Of a DNA stretch of 15,587 nt, positions 9,374 to 15,587 are shown in pieces. This stretch comes from Planctomycetaceae bacterium. GTDB lineage: Bacteria; Planctomycetota; Planctomycetia; Planctomycetales; Planctomycetaceae. Numbering within the stretch: the first letter of the stretch is position 1; every line of letters begins with the position of its first letter. The notes below the pieces were generated by a model. The model saw only the letters and a program-made list of their open reading frames with translations, searched no databases and was not told the DNA's origin. The position numbers and the translations under genes are program-made. The DNA lies in NCBI GenBank assembly GCA_027000105.1, contig JALTOP010000267.1, positions 1 through 15,587 on the forward strand, given 5' to 3'.

Positions 9374-10195
9374 ATGAATCAGCAATCGAATGAAACAATC
9401 GGGTTCGTCGGAGCGGGCCGCATGGCGAGCGCGCTCGCAAAAGGCTTCGTCAGCCAGAATGCAATTCGGGCAGATCAGTTGTTTGCGTTTGATATTTCAG
9501 AACAGGCAAGGAACGCTTTTCAGCAGCAGACAGGGGGGACAATTCTGGAATCTCATGCCCAGTTGCTGCAACGCTCATCGATTATTTTTCTCGCAGTCAA
9601 GCCACAGGTGCTACCGGATGTGGCTGCGGATTTGGCGAGTGGATTGAATGAAGATCAGCTTGTTGTCTCAATTGCAGCGGGGGTGACGCTATCGCAGCTT
9701 GAATGTTTGTTGCGACAGCATCAACAGGTGATTCGTATCATGCCCAACACGCCTGCTCTGGTCGGTGCGGGGGCGGCTGGCATGTCCTGTGCAACTGCGG
9801 TTGCAAAACAGAAACGGGATTATGTCCTTCAGCTGATGAAGACCGTCGGAGTCTGTCACGAGGTGGAAGAGTCATTGCTTGATGCCGTTACCGGGTTATC
9901 AGGGTCTGGGCCGGCTTATATTTTTCAAATGATAGAAGCCTTGAGCGATGGGGGCGTGAAGGAGGGCTTGCCACGTGCTGTCGCCACGGAATTGGCTGCT
10001 CAGACTGTCCTGGGGGCAGCGAAAATGGTTCTGGAAACGGGAGAGCATCCCGGTAGCCTGAAAGACGCAGTTGCCTCTCCGGCGGGAACGACAATCGCGG
10101 CGATTGCTGCACTGGAACGGGGTGGTTTGCGGGCAGCCGTTATCGATGCGGTTCAAACAGCGGCCAATCGTTCGAGGGAACTTTCGCAGTCGTAA
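9374..10195 (+). CDS. proC: Pyrroline-5-carboxylate reductase
   Basis: The enzyme reduces 1-pyrroline-5-carboxylate to L-proline with NAD(P)H, the last step of proline synthesis, in the cytoplasm. The 273-residue length fits the family. The N-terminal dinucleotide fold starts with GFVGAGRMASALAKGF (10-25). AVKPQVL, SIAAGV and RIMPNTPALVGAG follow. The C-terminal dimerisation and catalytic part has VTGLSGSGPAYIF and the family signature beginning SPAGTT (235-240) and continuing to RAAVIDAV. ATG 9374 is preceded by AAAGGG, about 5 bases away. It is flanked by spacers on both sides, and no proline-pathway partner is visible in the window. Confidence 0.95.
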   Translation: MNQQSNETIGFVGAGRMASALAKGFVSQNAIRADQLFAFDISEQARNAFQQQTGGTILESHAQLLQRSSIIFLAVKPQVLPDVAADLASGLNEDQLVVSIAAGVTLSQLECLLRQHQQVIRIMPNTPALVGAGAAGMSCATAVAKQKRDYVLQLMKTVGVCHEVEESLLDAVTGLSGSGPAYIFQMIEALSDGGVKEGLPRAVATELAAQTVLGAAKMVLETGEHPGSLKDAVASPAGTTIAAIAALERGGLRAAVIDAVQTAANRSRELSQS

Positions 10196-10272
10196 GGTTT
10201 GCTTTTTCGATATTCCCAACGCAGAATGGCATAGTTCGCGGTTTCGGTTTGCCTGTTTCTTTCTGGATTCTT

Positions 10273-10295
10273 TATGAGGACACCCCTATGAGGAC
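10273..10295 (+). repeat. Duplicated start region with mini-ORF before the lactonase gene
   Basis: TATGAGGAC is present at 10273-10281 and 10287-10295. The first ATG (10274) opens a five-codon frame, MRTPL, whose TGA (10289-10291) overlaps ATG 10288 of the lactonase gene. Each copy supplies a GAGGA that can act as ribosome binding site for a following ATG: 10276-10280 for 10288, and 10290-10294 for 10303. Confidence 0.6.
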
Positions 10296-11430
10296 GACAT
10301 CGATGAAAAATATCATTTCCGGCTGTTTGGTCATTGGTTTGTCACTGCTGAGCGGTCGAGCGGCTTGCGCGACCCAGCAATGGATTTACATCGCCAGTCC
10401 GGCCAATCCGGCGGTGATCTATCGTTGTTCTCTCGATCTGGAATCGGGGAAGTTCGGTGAACTGGAAGTGGCGGCCGACGATGTGCATACTGGTTTTATG
10501 GCGATGCACCCAACCTTGCCAATCCTTTATGCGGGAACATCCGAGAAAGTGGCGAAGGGTTCACCGAACGGTTTTGTTCGCGCCTATCATCTGGATCGAA
10601 AAAGTGGCAGTCTGAAACGCTTCTGTATTGCTCCGACCGAAGATAATGGTGTGACGCATATCGAGGTTTCCCCTGTAGGGAATGTTGTGCTCACGTGTCA
10701 TTATGGCGGGCAGGGGACTTCTGCGATCCCTCTGAACGGAAAAGGTGAATTGATACAGAAGGTTTCGAGAATCAGGCATGAAGGAGCCGGCGCGACGAAA
10801 CGGCAAACACGCCCTCATCCGCATGGCGTCGCGATCCATCAAGATGGTCGATATGTTTGCGTTGCAGATTTGGGGAACGATCATGTCGAGGTGTTTGGCA
10901 TTTCCCCGAAAGGTGAGCTTTCGAAATCTTCGCGATGGCACGCCGCTCCCGGTGCCGGGCCGAGACATGTCAGTTTTCATCCAAACGGGAAATGGCTGTA
11001 CTGCATCAATGAACTCGACAACACGCTGGTTCTGCTCGATTTCGATGCCCGTTGTGGTCAACTGCATGAGATTCAGACAATCAGCACCCTTCCCGATTCC
11101 TTCAAGGAAACGAGTTACACGGCAGAGATTGCGATTCACCCGAATGGAAAGTTCCTGTACGGTTCGAATCGTGGTCACAACAGCACCGTAGTATGCGAGA
11201 TTGACCCAAACAATGGAAAACTGAGTGTTGTTGAATACGAGCCGACGCAGGGGGATCATCCCCGATTTGTCGGCATCGATCCGACCGGTTCCATTTACCT
11301 GGCCGCGAACATGAATTCGAATTCCGTTGTCTCGTTTTATGTGGATCAGAAAACAGGAGCCCTGGAGCCGACCGGCCACATTTTGAAGGTGGCCCGTCCG
11401 ATGTGTATCCTTTTTGTCGCCCAGGAATAA
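10288..11430 (+). CDS. Exported lactonase-family (6-phosphogluconolactonase-like) beta-propeller protein
   Basis: The fold is the seven-bladed propeller of the Lactonase family (PF10282), whose cytoplasmic members hydrolyse 6-phosphogluconolactone. The 380-residue product repeats the blade pattern 'HPNGKxLY…N…VxxxxxDxxxGxL', for example HPNGKWLYCINELDN and HPNGKFLYGSNRGHN. It has the family sequence RPHPHGVAIHQDGRYVCVADLG and GAGPRHVSFHPNG. It begins with a signal peptide (about 1-28, SLLSGRAACA before TQQW), so it should act outside the cytoplasm. A role in the pentose phosphate pathway is therefore doubtful, and the substrate is unknown. ATG 10288 is chosen (GAGGA 7 bases upstream). ATG 10303 is equally served by a GAGGA and also keeps the signal peptide. 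The TTG at 10249 would add an unneeded extension. Confidence 0.85.
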   Translation: MRTTSMKNIISGCLVIGLSLLSGRAACATQQWIYIASPANPAVIYRCSLDLESGKFGELEVAADDVHTGFMAMHPTLPILYAGTSEKVAKGSPNGFVRAYHLDRKSGSLKRFCIAPTEDNGVTHIEVSPVGNVVLTCHYGGQGTSAIPLNGKGELIQKVSRIRHEGAGATKRQTRPHPHGVAIHQDGRYVCVADLGNDHVEVFGISPKGELSKSSRWHAAPGAGPRHVSFHPNGKWLYCINELDNTLVLLDFDARCGQLHEIQTISTLPDSFKETSYTAEIAIHPNGKFLYGSNRGHNSTVVCEIDPNNGKLSVVEYEPTQGDHPRFVGIDPTGSIYLAANMNSNSVVSFYVDQKTGALEPTGHILKVARPMCILFVAQE

Positions 11431-11441
11431 TGGTTGCAGAT

Positions 11442-11479
11442 GCTATCGTTCGAGAGTAAAGCTACCGTTCGGAAATAAG
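11442..11479 (+). repeat. 19-bp imperfect tandem repeat downstream of the lactonase gene
   Basis: GCTATCGTTCGAGAGTAAA (11442-11460) is followed directly by GCTACCGTTCGGAAATAAG (11461-11479), 14 of 19 bases identical. It starts 12 bases after the lactonase stop and lies in the 125-base leader of dapF. Confidence 0.65.
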
Positions 11480-11555
11480 AGTGATTGGCAGCATGCTTTG
11501 CGGGCCGGACTGTGGAATCGGAATTCGCAAGGTTGAATCAGCAGGAATAGATCAG

Positions 11556-12392
11556 ATGAAATTCACAAAAATGCACGGTGCGGGAAATGACTACGTTTAC
11601 GTGAATCTGTTTGAGGAGACCGTCCCCGAAGATGTGACCGAGCTGGCGGTTGCGATCAGTGATCGTCATACCGGGGTCGGAAGTGATGGTTTGATTTTGA
11701 TTGAGCCTTCGGATACCGCTGATGCGCGAATGCGCATGTTCAACGCGGATGGAAGCGAATCCGAAATGTGTGGCAACGGGATCCGTTGCGTCGCGAAATA
11801 TGTTTATGACCACGGGATCGCGGTCAAAGAAGAAATGACCATCGAAACCGGAGCCGGAGTGCTTGCATTAACACTGTTTCCCGAGAATGGGAAAGTGGAA
11901 CAGGTTCGCGTCAACATGGGACGTCCCATCCTGAAATCGGAACAGATTCCGACGACGCTGGAAGGAGATCCCCCCTTGAATGCGGAGTTGCCTTTGGGAG
12001 ATAGAACGCTGGAAGTGACCTGTATTTCCATGGGGAACCCGCATTGCATTACCTATGTAGACGAAGTGAATGACGAGTGGGTGCACCGTGTTGGCCCGGA
12101 GGTTGAGGCACATTCTGCATTTCCGAATCGGGTCAATGCGGAATTCATTCAGGTTCTTTCACCCAATGAATTCATCATGAGAGTTTGGGAAAGAGGTTCA
12201 GGGGAAACCATGGCTTGCGGAACCGGAGCGTGTGCTGTCGCGGTTGCAGGAGTCCTGACCGGTCGAACCGAGCGAAATGTGTTGGCGCACTTGCCTGGTG
12301 GGGATTTGCACCTGGAATGGTCATCGCAGACAGATGAAGTCTTTATGACCGGCCCGGCTACCGAGGTCTTTACCGGTTATTGGCCCCGGTGA
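11556..12392 (+). CDS. dapF: Diaminopimelate epimerase
   Basis: The enzyme interconverts LL- and meso-diaminopimelate, giving the lysine precursor and the peptidoglycan cross-linking residue, in the cytoplasm. At 278 residues it is close to E. coli DapF (274). It starts MKFTKMHGAGNDYVYVN, the family's hallmark N-terminus. The two catalytic cysteines are Cys72 in EMCGNGIRCVA and Cys221 in ETMACGTGACA. SDRHTGVGSDGLI, GNPHCITYVD and the WERGSGET segment also match. ATG 11556 is chosen because AGGAA (11543-11547) lies 8 bases upstream and the conserved N-terminus begins there; the GTG at 11481 would add 25 unrelated residues. It ends 28 bases before the convergent recG, and no hairpin terminator is visible in that gap. 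Its presence supports a DAP-type peptidoglycan in this planctomycete. Confidence 0.96.
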   Translation: MKFTKMHGAGNDYVYVNLFEETVPEDVTELAVAISDRHTGVGSDGLILIEPSDTADARMRMFNADGSESEMCGNGIRCVAKYVYDHGIAVKEEMTIETGAGVLALTLFPENGKVEQVRVNMGRPILKSEQIPTTLEGDPPLNAELPLGDRTLEVTCISMGNPHCITYVDEVNDEWVHRVGPEVEAHSAFPNRVNAEFIQVLSPNEFIMRVWERGSGETMACGTGACAVAVAGVLTGRTERNVLAHLPGGDLHLEWSSQTDEVFMTGPATEVFTGYWPR

Positions 12393-12420
12393 ACTCCAAA
12401 AACCGTGGTGGATCCATCGA

Positions 12421-14529
12421 TTATCCTGTGCGGGGTAAATCGAGTTGTTCGCCGAATCGTTTGAAAACCCTGTTTTTCAACGCTGAGAATTCGGGTTGGT
12501 CGATCGTCCCGGCATCAACCATTCTTTGGGCAGCGAGTCGGGTTTCGGTCAGGATTTTTTCGTCCCGTTTGAAATTGGTCAGTCGGAATGGCATCGATCC
12601 CGATTGCCTGGTGCCGAGAACATTTCCGGGGCCGCGCAACTCGAAATCGGCCTCGGCAATTTCGAAACCGTTTGCCGTTCTTTCCATCGCGGCCAGTCGC
12701 TCGATCGATGTTTCATTTTGTGTATCGGAAAACAGAAAGCAGTATCCCTGAAACGCCCCCCGTCCGATTCGTCCCCGTAATTGATGCAGTTGGGACAGGC
12801 CGAATTGATGGGCATCGAGAATTACCATCAATGTAGCGTTGGCCACATCGACACCAACTTCCAGAACAGTTGTGGCAACGAGTGCGTCGAGTTGACGATC
12901 AACAAACTGGCTCATCACCTGTTGCTGCTCGTCACGTTCGATCTGCCCGTGTACCAGACCGAGACGAAATCCTCTCAGTTCCGTTTGTGAAAGTCGATTG
13001 AAGGTCTGGATTGCACCGGCAGGATCGTCCGGATTCTCAGAATCGATATAGGGACAGACGATGTAGGCCTGTCGTCCGGATTGCAGTTTTTCCCGAATGA
13101 AATGCCACGCTTTCTGTTCCACTTTCGGGGTCATGACGCGAGAAGTGACAACCGTCCGCCTTCCGGGGGGCTTATCCGTGATGACCGACAGATCCAGATC
13201 CCCATACTGTGTTAAACAGAGACTTCGCGGAATGGGTGTGGCCGTCATCACAAGAACGTGAGGTTCATTCTCTTTCCCTGTAAATCGGGCCCGTTGAACA
13301 ACGCCGAATTTGTGCTGCTCGTCGATAACCACGACGCCTGGCTGATGGTACACGACATCTTTCTGGATCACTGCCTGCGTTCCGATAATCAGTTGGATTT
13401 CTCCGCTTGCGATCTGCTGGAGGGTCTCTTTCCGCTGGGAAGCCGTCAGATTTCCTGTCAACAGACAACGTTTCACCCGACTGTGCAGCAGTATTTGATC
13501 AATCGTGTTCCAGTGTTGGCGAGCCAGCAATTCCGTCGGAGCCATCAGTATCGCCTGGGAACCGGCTGCAATGCTCGCCAGCATCGCGTAGATGGCAACG
13601 ACCGTTTTTCCCGCACCGACATCCGCCTGAAGAAGCCTGTGCATCGGGCGGTTTTGCTGTATATCTTCCCTGATCTCGGCAATCGCCTGTTCCTGCCCGG
13701 GTGTCAATTCGAAATCGAACAATCGACGAATGCGGGCATCAACTTTGGGGGAAACGGTAATAGCCGGGGCGCGTCCTGTTGTTTTACGTACCCTTCTGCG
13801 GATCGCAAGTCCCAATTGAAAATCGAGTTGCTCATCGAACACCAGCCTTCTGCGCGCATCCAGAAACTGTTGGACCGATTCGGGCTGATGCAGCATTTTA
13901 ATCGCATCACCAAGTAGCGGCAGCTGATAATGTGCGCGAAAGCGTTCAGGAAGGTCATCGACGATCTCGTCAATCGCAAATTCCATCGCGGTTTTGACAA
14001 CATTTCGAACCGTATCCTGTTTAAGCCCCTCTGTTAATCCGTATTTGGTGAGAACTTCCCCGCGTGCTCCTTCTTCATCTGCATCGAGCCACTGCAGGCG
14101 GGGGCTGTTCATTTCCCAGCGGTTATCCCGAAATTTCGGCTTGGCTGACCAAAGCATCCATTGATCGGTATTCAGTTTACGCAGCATCCAGGGCTGGTTG
14201 AACCAGACCCCCTTGACCAGACCATCATCAGCTCGCAGAAGGGCTGCAGTAAGAGTGCGGCCACGTGAAATCGCTCGACTTTCAACATCAATCACCGTAC
14301 CGCGAACCGTGTGGACGCGGTCATCGGTCAATTCATTCACTGTCGAGATTTTGGAAAGATCCAGAACATCGCGGGGCACGTACCAAAGCAAATCGCGAAC
14401 AGTTACGATCCCCAGATTTTCGAACAGGTTCGCCCGATGTTCCCCCACTCCCGGCAAATAACGGATCGGTCGCTCCAGAGAGGGCGTTTCGTGCTGGTTG
14501 AAATCGGGATGGGAAATGGGATTGGACAT
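12421..14529 (-). CDS. recG: ATP-dependent DNA helicase RecG
   Basis: RecG remodels stalled replication forks and branched recombination intermediates. The 702-residue product has the full family layout. An N-terminal region carries RYLPGVGEHRANLFENLGI (about 23-41), followed by the wedge (OB) domain (about 65-165). A helicase domain follows: the TPGQEQAI region, Walker A ADVGAGKT with Lys308, MAPTELLARQHW, the DEQH box at 403-406 (DEQHKFGV) and MTATPIPRSL. The second helicase domain has LVHGQI, ATTVLEVGVDV and QLRGRIGRG. The C-terminal part contains ELRGPGNVLGTRQSG. The common GDVGSGKT reads ADVGAGKT here, with the catalytic Lys kept. AGGGG lies just upstream of the ATG at a short distance (3 bases after GGGG). 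It runs convergent with dapF, and the sulfotransferase gene lies 130 bases upstream in the same direction. Confidence 0.96.
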   Translation of the reverse strand: MSNPISHPDFNQHETPSLERPIRYLPGVGEHRANLFENLGIVTVRDLLWYVPRDVLDLSKISTVNELTDDRVHTVRGTVIDVESRAISRGRTLTAALLRADDGLVKGVWFNQPWMLRKLNTDQWMLWSAKPKFRDNRWEMNSPRLQWLDADEEGARGEVLTKYGLTEGLKQDTVRNVVKTAMEFAIDEIVDDLPERFRAHYQLPLLGDAIKMLHQPESVQQFLDARRRLVFDEQLDFQLGLAIRRRVRKTTGRAPAITVSPKVDARIRRLFDFELTPGQEQAIAEIREDIQQNRPMHRLLQADVGAGKTVVAIYAMLASIAAGSQAILMAPTELLARQHWNTIDQILLHSRVKRCLLTGNLTASQRKETLQQIASGEIQLIIGTQAVIQKDVVYHQPGVVVIDEQHKFGVVQRARFTGKENEPHVLVMTATPIPRSLCLTQYGDLDLSVITDKPPGRRTVVTSRVMTPKVEQKAWHFIREKLQSGRQAYIVCPYIDSENPDDPAGAIQTFNRLSQTELRGFRLGLVHGQIERDEQQQVMSQFVDRQLDALVATTVLEVGVDVANATLMVILDAHQFGLSQLHQLRGRIGRGAFQGYCFLFSDTQNETSIERLAAMERTANGFEIAEADFELRGPGNVLGTRQSGSMPFRLTNFKRDEKILTETRLAAQRMVDAGTIDQPEFSALKNRVFKRFGEQLDLPRTG

Positions 14530-14570
14530 TTAGCCCCTGGAAATGGACACACAATTTCTATCCGCCAGTT

Positions 14571-14594
14571 GGAAGCATCTGCTTCATGCCTTCC
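14571..14594 (-). other. Small hairpin between the sulfotransferase and recG genes
   Basis: GGAAGCATCTGCTTCATGCCTTCC can fold with GAAGCA paired to TGCTTC, or with the outer arms GGAA/TTCC and GCAT/ATGC. It lies 66 bases downstream of the sulfotransferase stop and 42 bases upstream of the recG start. There is no T-run after it on the minus strand, so it is not a classical terminator. Confidence 0.25.
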
Positions 14595-14659
14595 AAGTCA
14601 TTCATGCTATCCATGTTATCCGAAGCCGTCCCTACAGAACAGATCTCTGACTCGCGAAA

Positions 14660-15370
14660 TTACGATGCTTTCTTTTGTTGCACGGTACTGTTTTCGTACC
14701 CATATCGAACCATTCCCGCATACTCCACTCTTTCAATTTCCTGCTTCAGTTTCTCATTCCAGATTATTTTATTCGCCGGGTCGGGGCTGACTCCGATCTT
14801 TTTGTAATTTCTGATGAAATCTTCATCATAATCGATGTTTATCAGATCCAGAACTTCAATAAGATCATCAACCAGATTTTCCTGTTTGCCAATGAAATTC
14901 ATGGGAGGCTTCGTGTACCAGCCGAAAAGTTCGGTTACATATCCCGGTCTTCTATGCAGAACATTTTCAATGAACCGGTTGAAATCGGAGCTACCCGTGC
15001 CGTTGAGTATTGCATTGGGGTGCCAGTTGCCTGGATCGCATTGATCCCCCCAGTTTTGCCAATTTCGACTGGGCTGGGACATGTACCGGAACCACGATTC
15101 ATACCATGAAAGCGGATGCCTCACAAAGCAGAACATGAACCCGTCTTTCTTTCGCGATCCGGAGCCGTTTCCTCTCCTGAAGGCTCCTGTCATCCTGTTC
15201 CAACATTGGCAGGAACGATAGGCGAAGAAGTGGTCGATATCGAGGTGTTTCTGTCTCGGTGCAATTTTCTGTCTGACAAGATCCATTTCCTCCAAAACGG
15301 AAGTGACCCATTTGCCACCGGTTTTGGGAATATGCAGAAATACAGCGTCATTTTTCAGAACTAAAGCCAT
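14660..15370 (-). CDS. PAPS-dependent sulfotransferase family protein
   Basis: Such enzymes move a sulfuryl group from PAPS to a hydroxyl or amine of a carbohydrate or other acceptor. The 236-residue product has the 5'-phosphosulfate loop HIPKTGGKWVTSVL at 13-26. Its 3'-phosphate site is FVRHPLSWYESW (82-93), where Arg84 and Ser92 stand eight apart as in characterised sulfotransferases. The loop usually has Thr or Ser after the two glycines; here it is Lys20. There is no signal peptide or membrane segment, so it should be cytoplasmic. The acceptor cannot be told; planctomycetes commonly carry many sulfotransferases and sulfatases. By hand count its GC is low in places (about 32-48% per 60-base line), below recG. 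The start at 15370 has only a weak ribosome binding site (AAAAGAG directly before it). No neighbour suggests a substrate. Confidence 0.85.
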   Translation of the reverse strand: MALVLKNDAVFLHIPKTGGKWVTSVLEEMDLVRQKIAPRQKHLDIDHFFAYRSCQCWNRMTGAFRRGNGSGSRKKDGFMFCFVRHPLSWYESWFRYMSQPSRNWQNWGDQCDPGNWHPNAILNGTGSSDFNRFIENVLHRRPGYVTELFGWYTKPPMNFIGKQENLVDDLIEVLDLINIDYDEDFIRNYKKIGVSPDPANKIIWNEKLKQEIERVEYAGMVRYGYENSTVQQKKAS

Positions 15371-15540
15371 CTCTTTTGAACTCTCTCCATCACAAGAACA
15401 AAAAAATTTGGGAATGACCTGTTCATGATCCGCCTTCGGCGCACCAATTGATTATCCAACACCGCAACTCCTTTGAGAGCCTTGCGATTCAGGTCTGTTT
15501 TTCAAAAGTTTTGCAGAAAAAGATGATTGAAAGGGGGGGG

Positions 15541-15577
15541 CGGAGATACTTTTCGGCGATACTTGATACGGGGATAC
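15541..15577 (+). repeat. Three CGGNGATAC direct repeats at the right edge
   Basis: CGGAGATAC (15541-15549), CGGCGATAC (15554-15562) and CGGGGATAC (15569-15577) differ only at the fourth base, with start-to-start distances of 13 and 15. A run of eight G (15533-15540) precedes them. The region 15371-15587 holds no convincing gene and is the 5' side of the minus-strand sulfotransferase gene. The repeats could be regulatory or part of something beyond the edge. Confidence 0.5.
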
Positions 15578-15587
15578 GTCGTGGAGA

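Noticed and set aside
10561..11379. 272-residue minus-strand frame
   Set aside because: Antisense to the lactonase-family gene, which shows clear blade repeats and a signal peptide; the minus product has no recognisable features.
12393..12420. Bidirectional terminator between dapF and recG
   Set aside because: The 28-base convergent gap has no inverted repeat with a T- or A-run; nothing to support a terminator call.
13258..13917. 219-residue plus-strand frame
   Set aside because: Antisense to the helicase core of recG; no motif or ribosome binding site.
15361..15426. 21-codon minus-strand leader frame (MNRSFPNFFVLV…) overlapping the sulfotransferase start
   Set aside because: It has a loose AAGGCGG before its ATG, but it is very short and overlaps the real start out of frame; no attenuator-like hairpin or codon run supports a leader peptide.

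Overview
The window looks like a chromosomal housekeeping stretch from a planctomycete (phylum Planctomycetota) of moderate GC, roughly 50%. The best evidence for that phylum is the secreted protein at 2949-4250. Its C-terminal block (YPLYFEDPNLERYG ... LGHYRPGD) is a pattern I know only from uncharacterised planctomycete proteins. The gene content also fits a free-living Gram-negative-type cell: dapF for meso-diaminopimelate, a DUF374-type acyltransferase, exported proteins and a sulfotransferase. I saw no rRNA, tRNA, CRISPR array, prophage or insertion sequence.

Layout, left to right. Positions 2-181 are the 3' end of an unidentified Q/E-rich protein. A 57-codon candidate small gene (335-508) ends in a TAATG overlap with rsmA (16S rRNA dimethyltransferase). 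Next come guaB (IMP dehydrogenase) and, overlapping its 3' end, the planctomycete-type secreted protein. After a 249-bp spacer there are two overlapping CNNM/CorC-type membrane protein genes (4500-6789), then a DUF374 acyltransferase with a TTG start (6887-7558). Glucokinase (7788-8774), an AT-rich 91-aa membrane protein (8930-9205), proC, an exported lactonase-type beta-propeller and dapF follow, all on the plus strand. On the minus strand, recG converges on dapF with a 28-bp gap. A PAPS-dependent sulfotransferase lies upstream of recG.

How the genes relate: most are independent core functions (ribosome maturation, GMP synthesis, glucose phosphorylation, proline and lysine/peptidoglycan synthesis, DNA repair), loosely co-directional rather than one pathway. 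The tightest unit is the CNNM pair. Its genes overlap by 8 bp, and the second product lacks the C-terminal CorC_HlyC domain, which suggests a heteromeric transporter. No classical new defence or mobile system is visible.

The points most worth a second look are the CNNM pair, the small ORF coupled to rsmA, the AT-rich small membrane protein, the planctomycete domain protein, and a recurring habit of short imperfect tandem duplications (9-19 bp) in the spacers, several starting at or just after stop codons. All calls come from reading the sequence; no database search was run.
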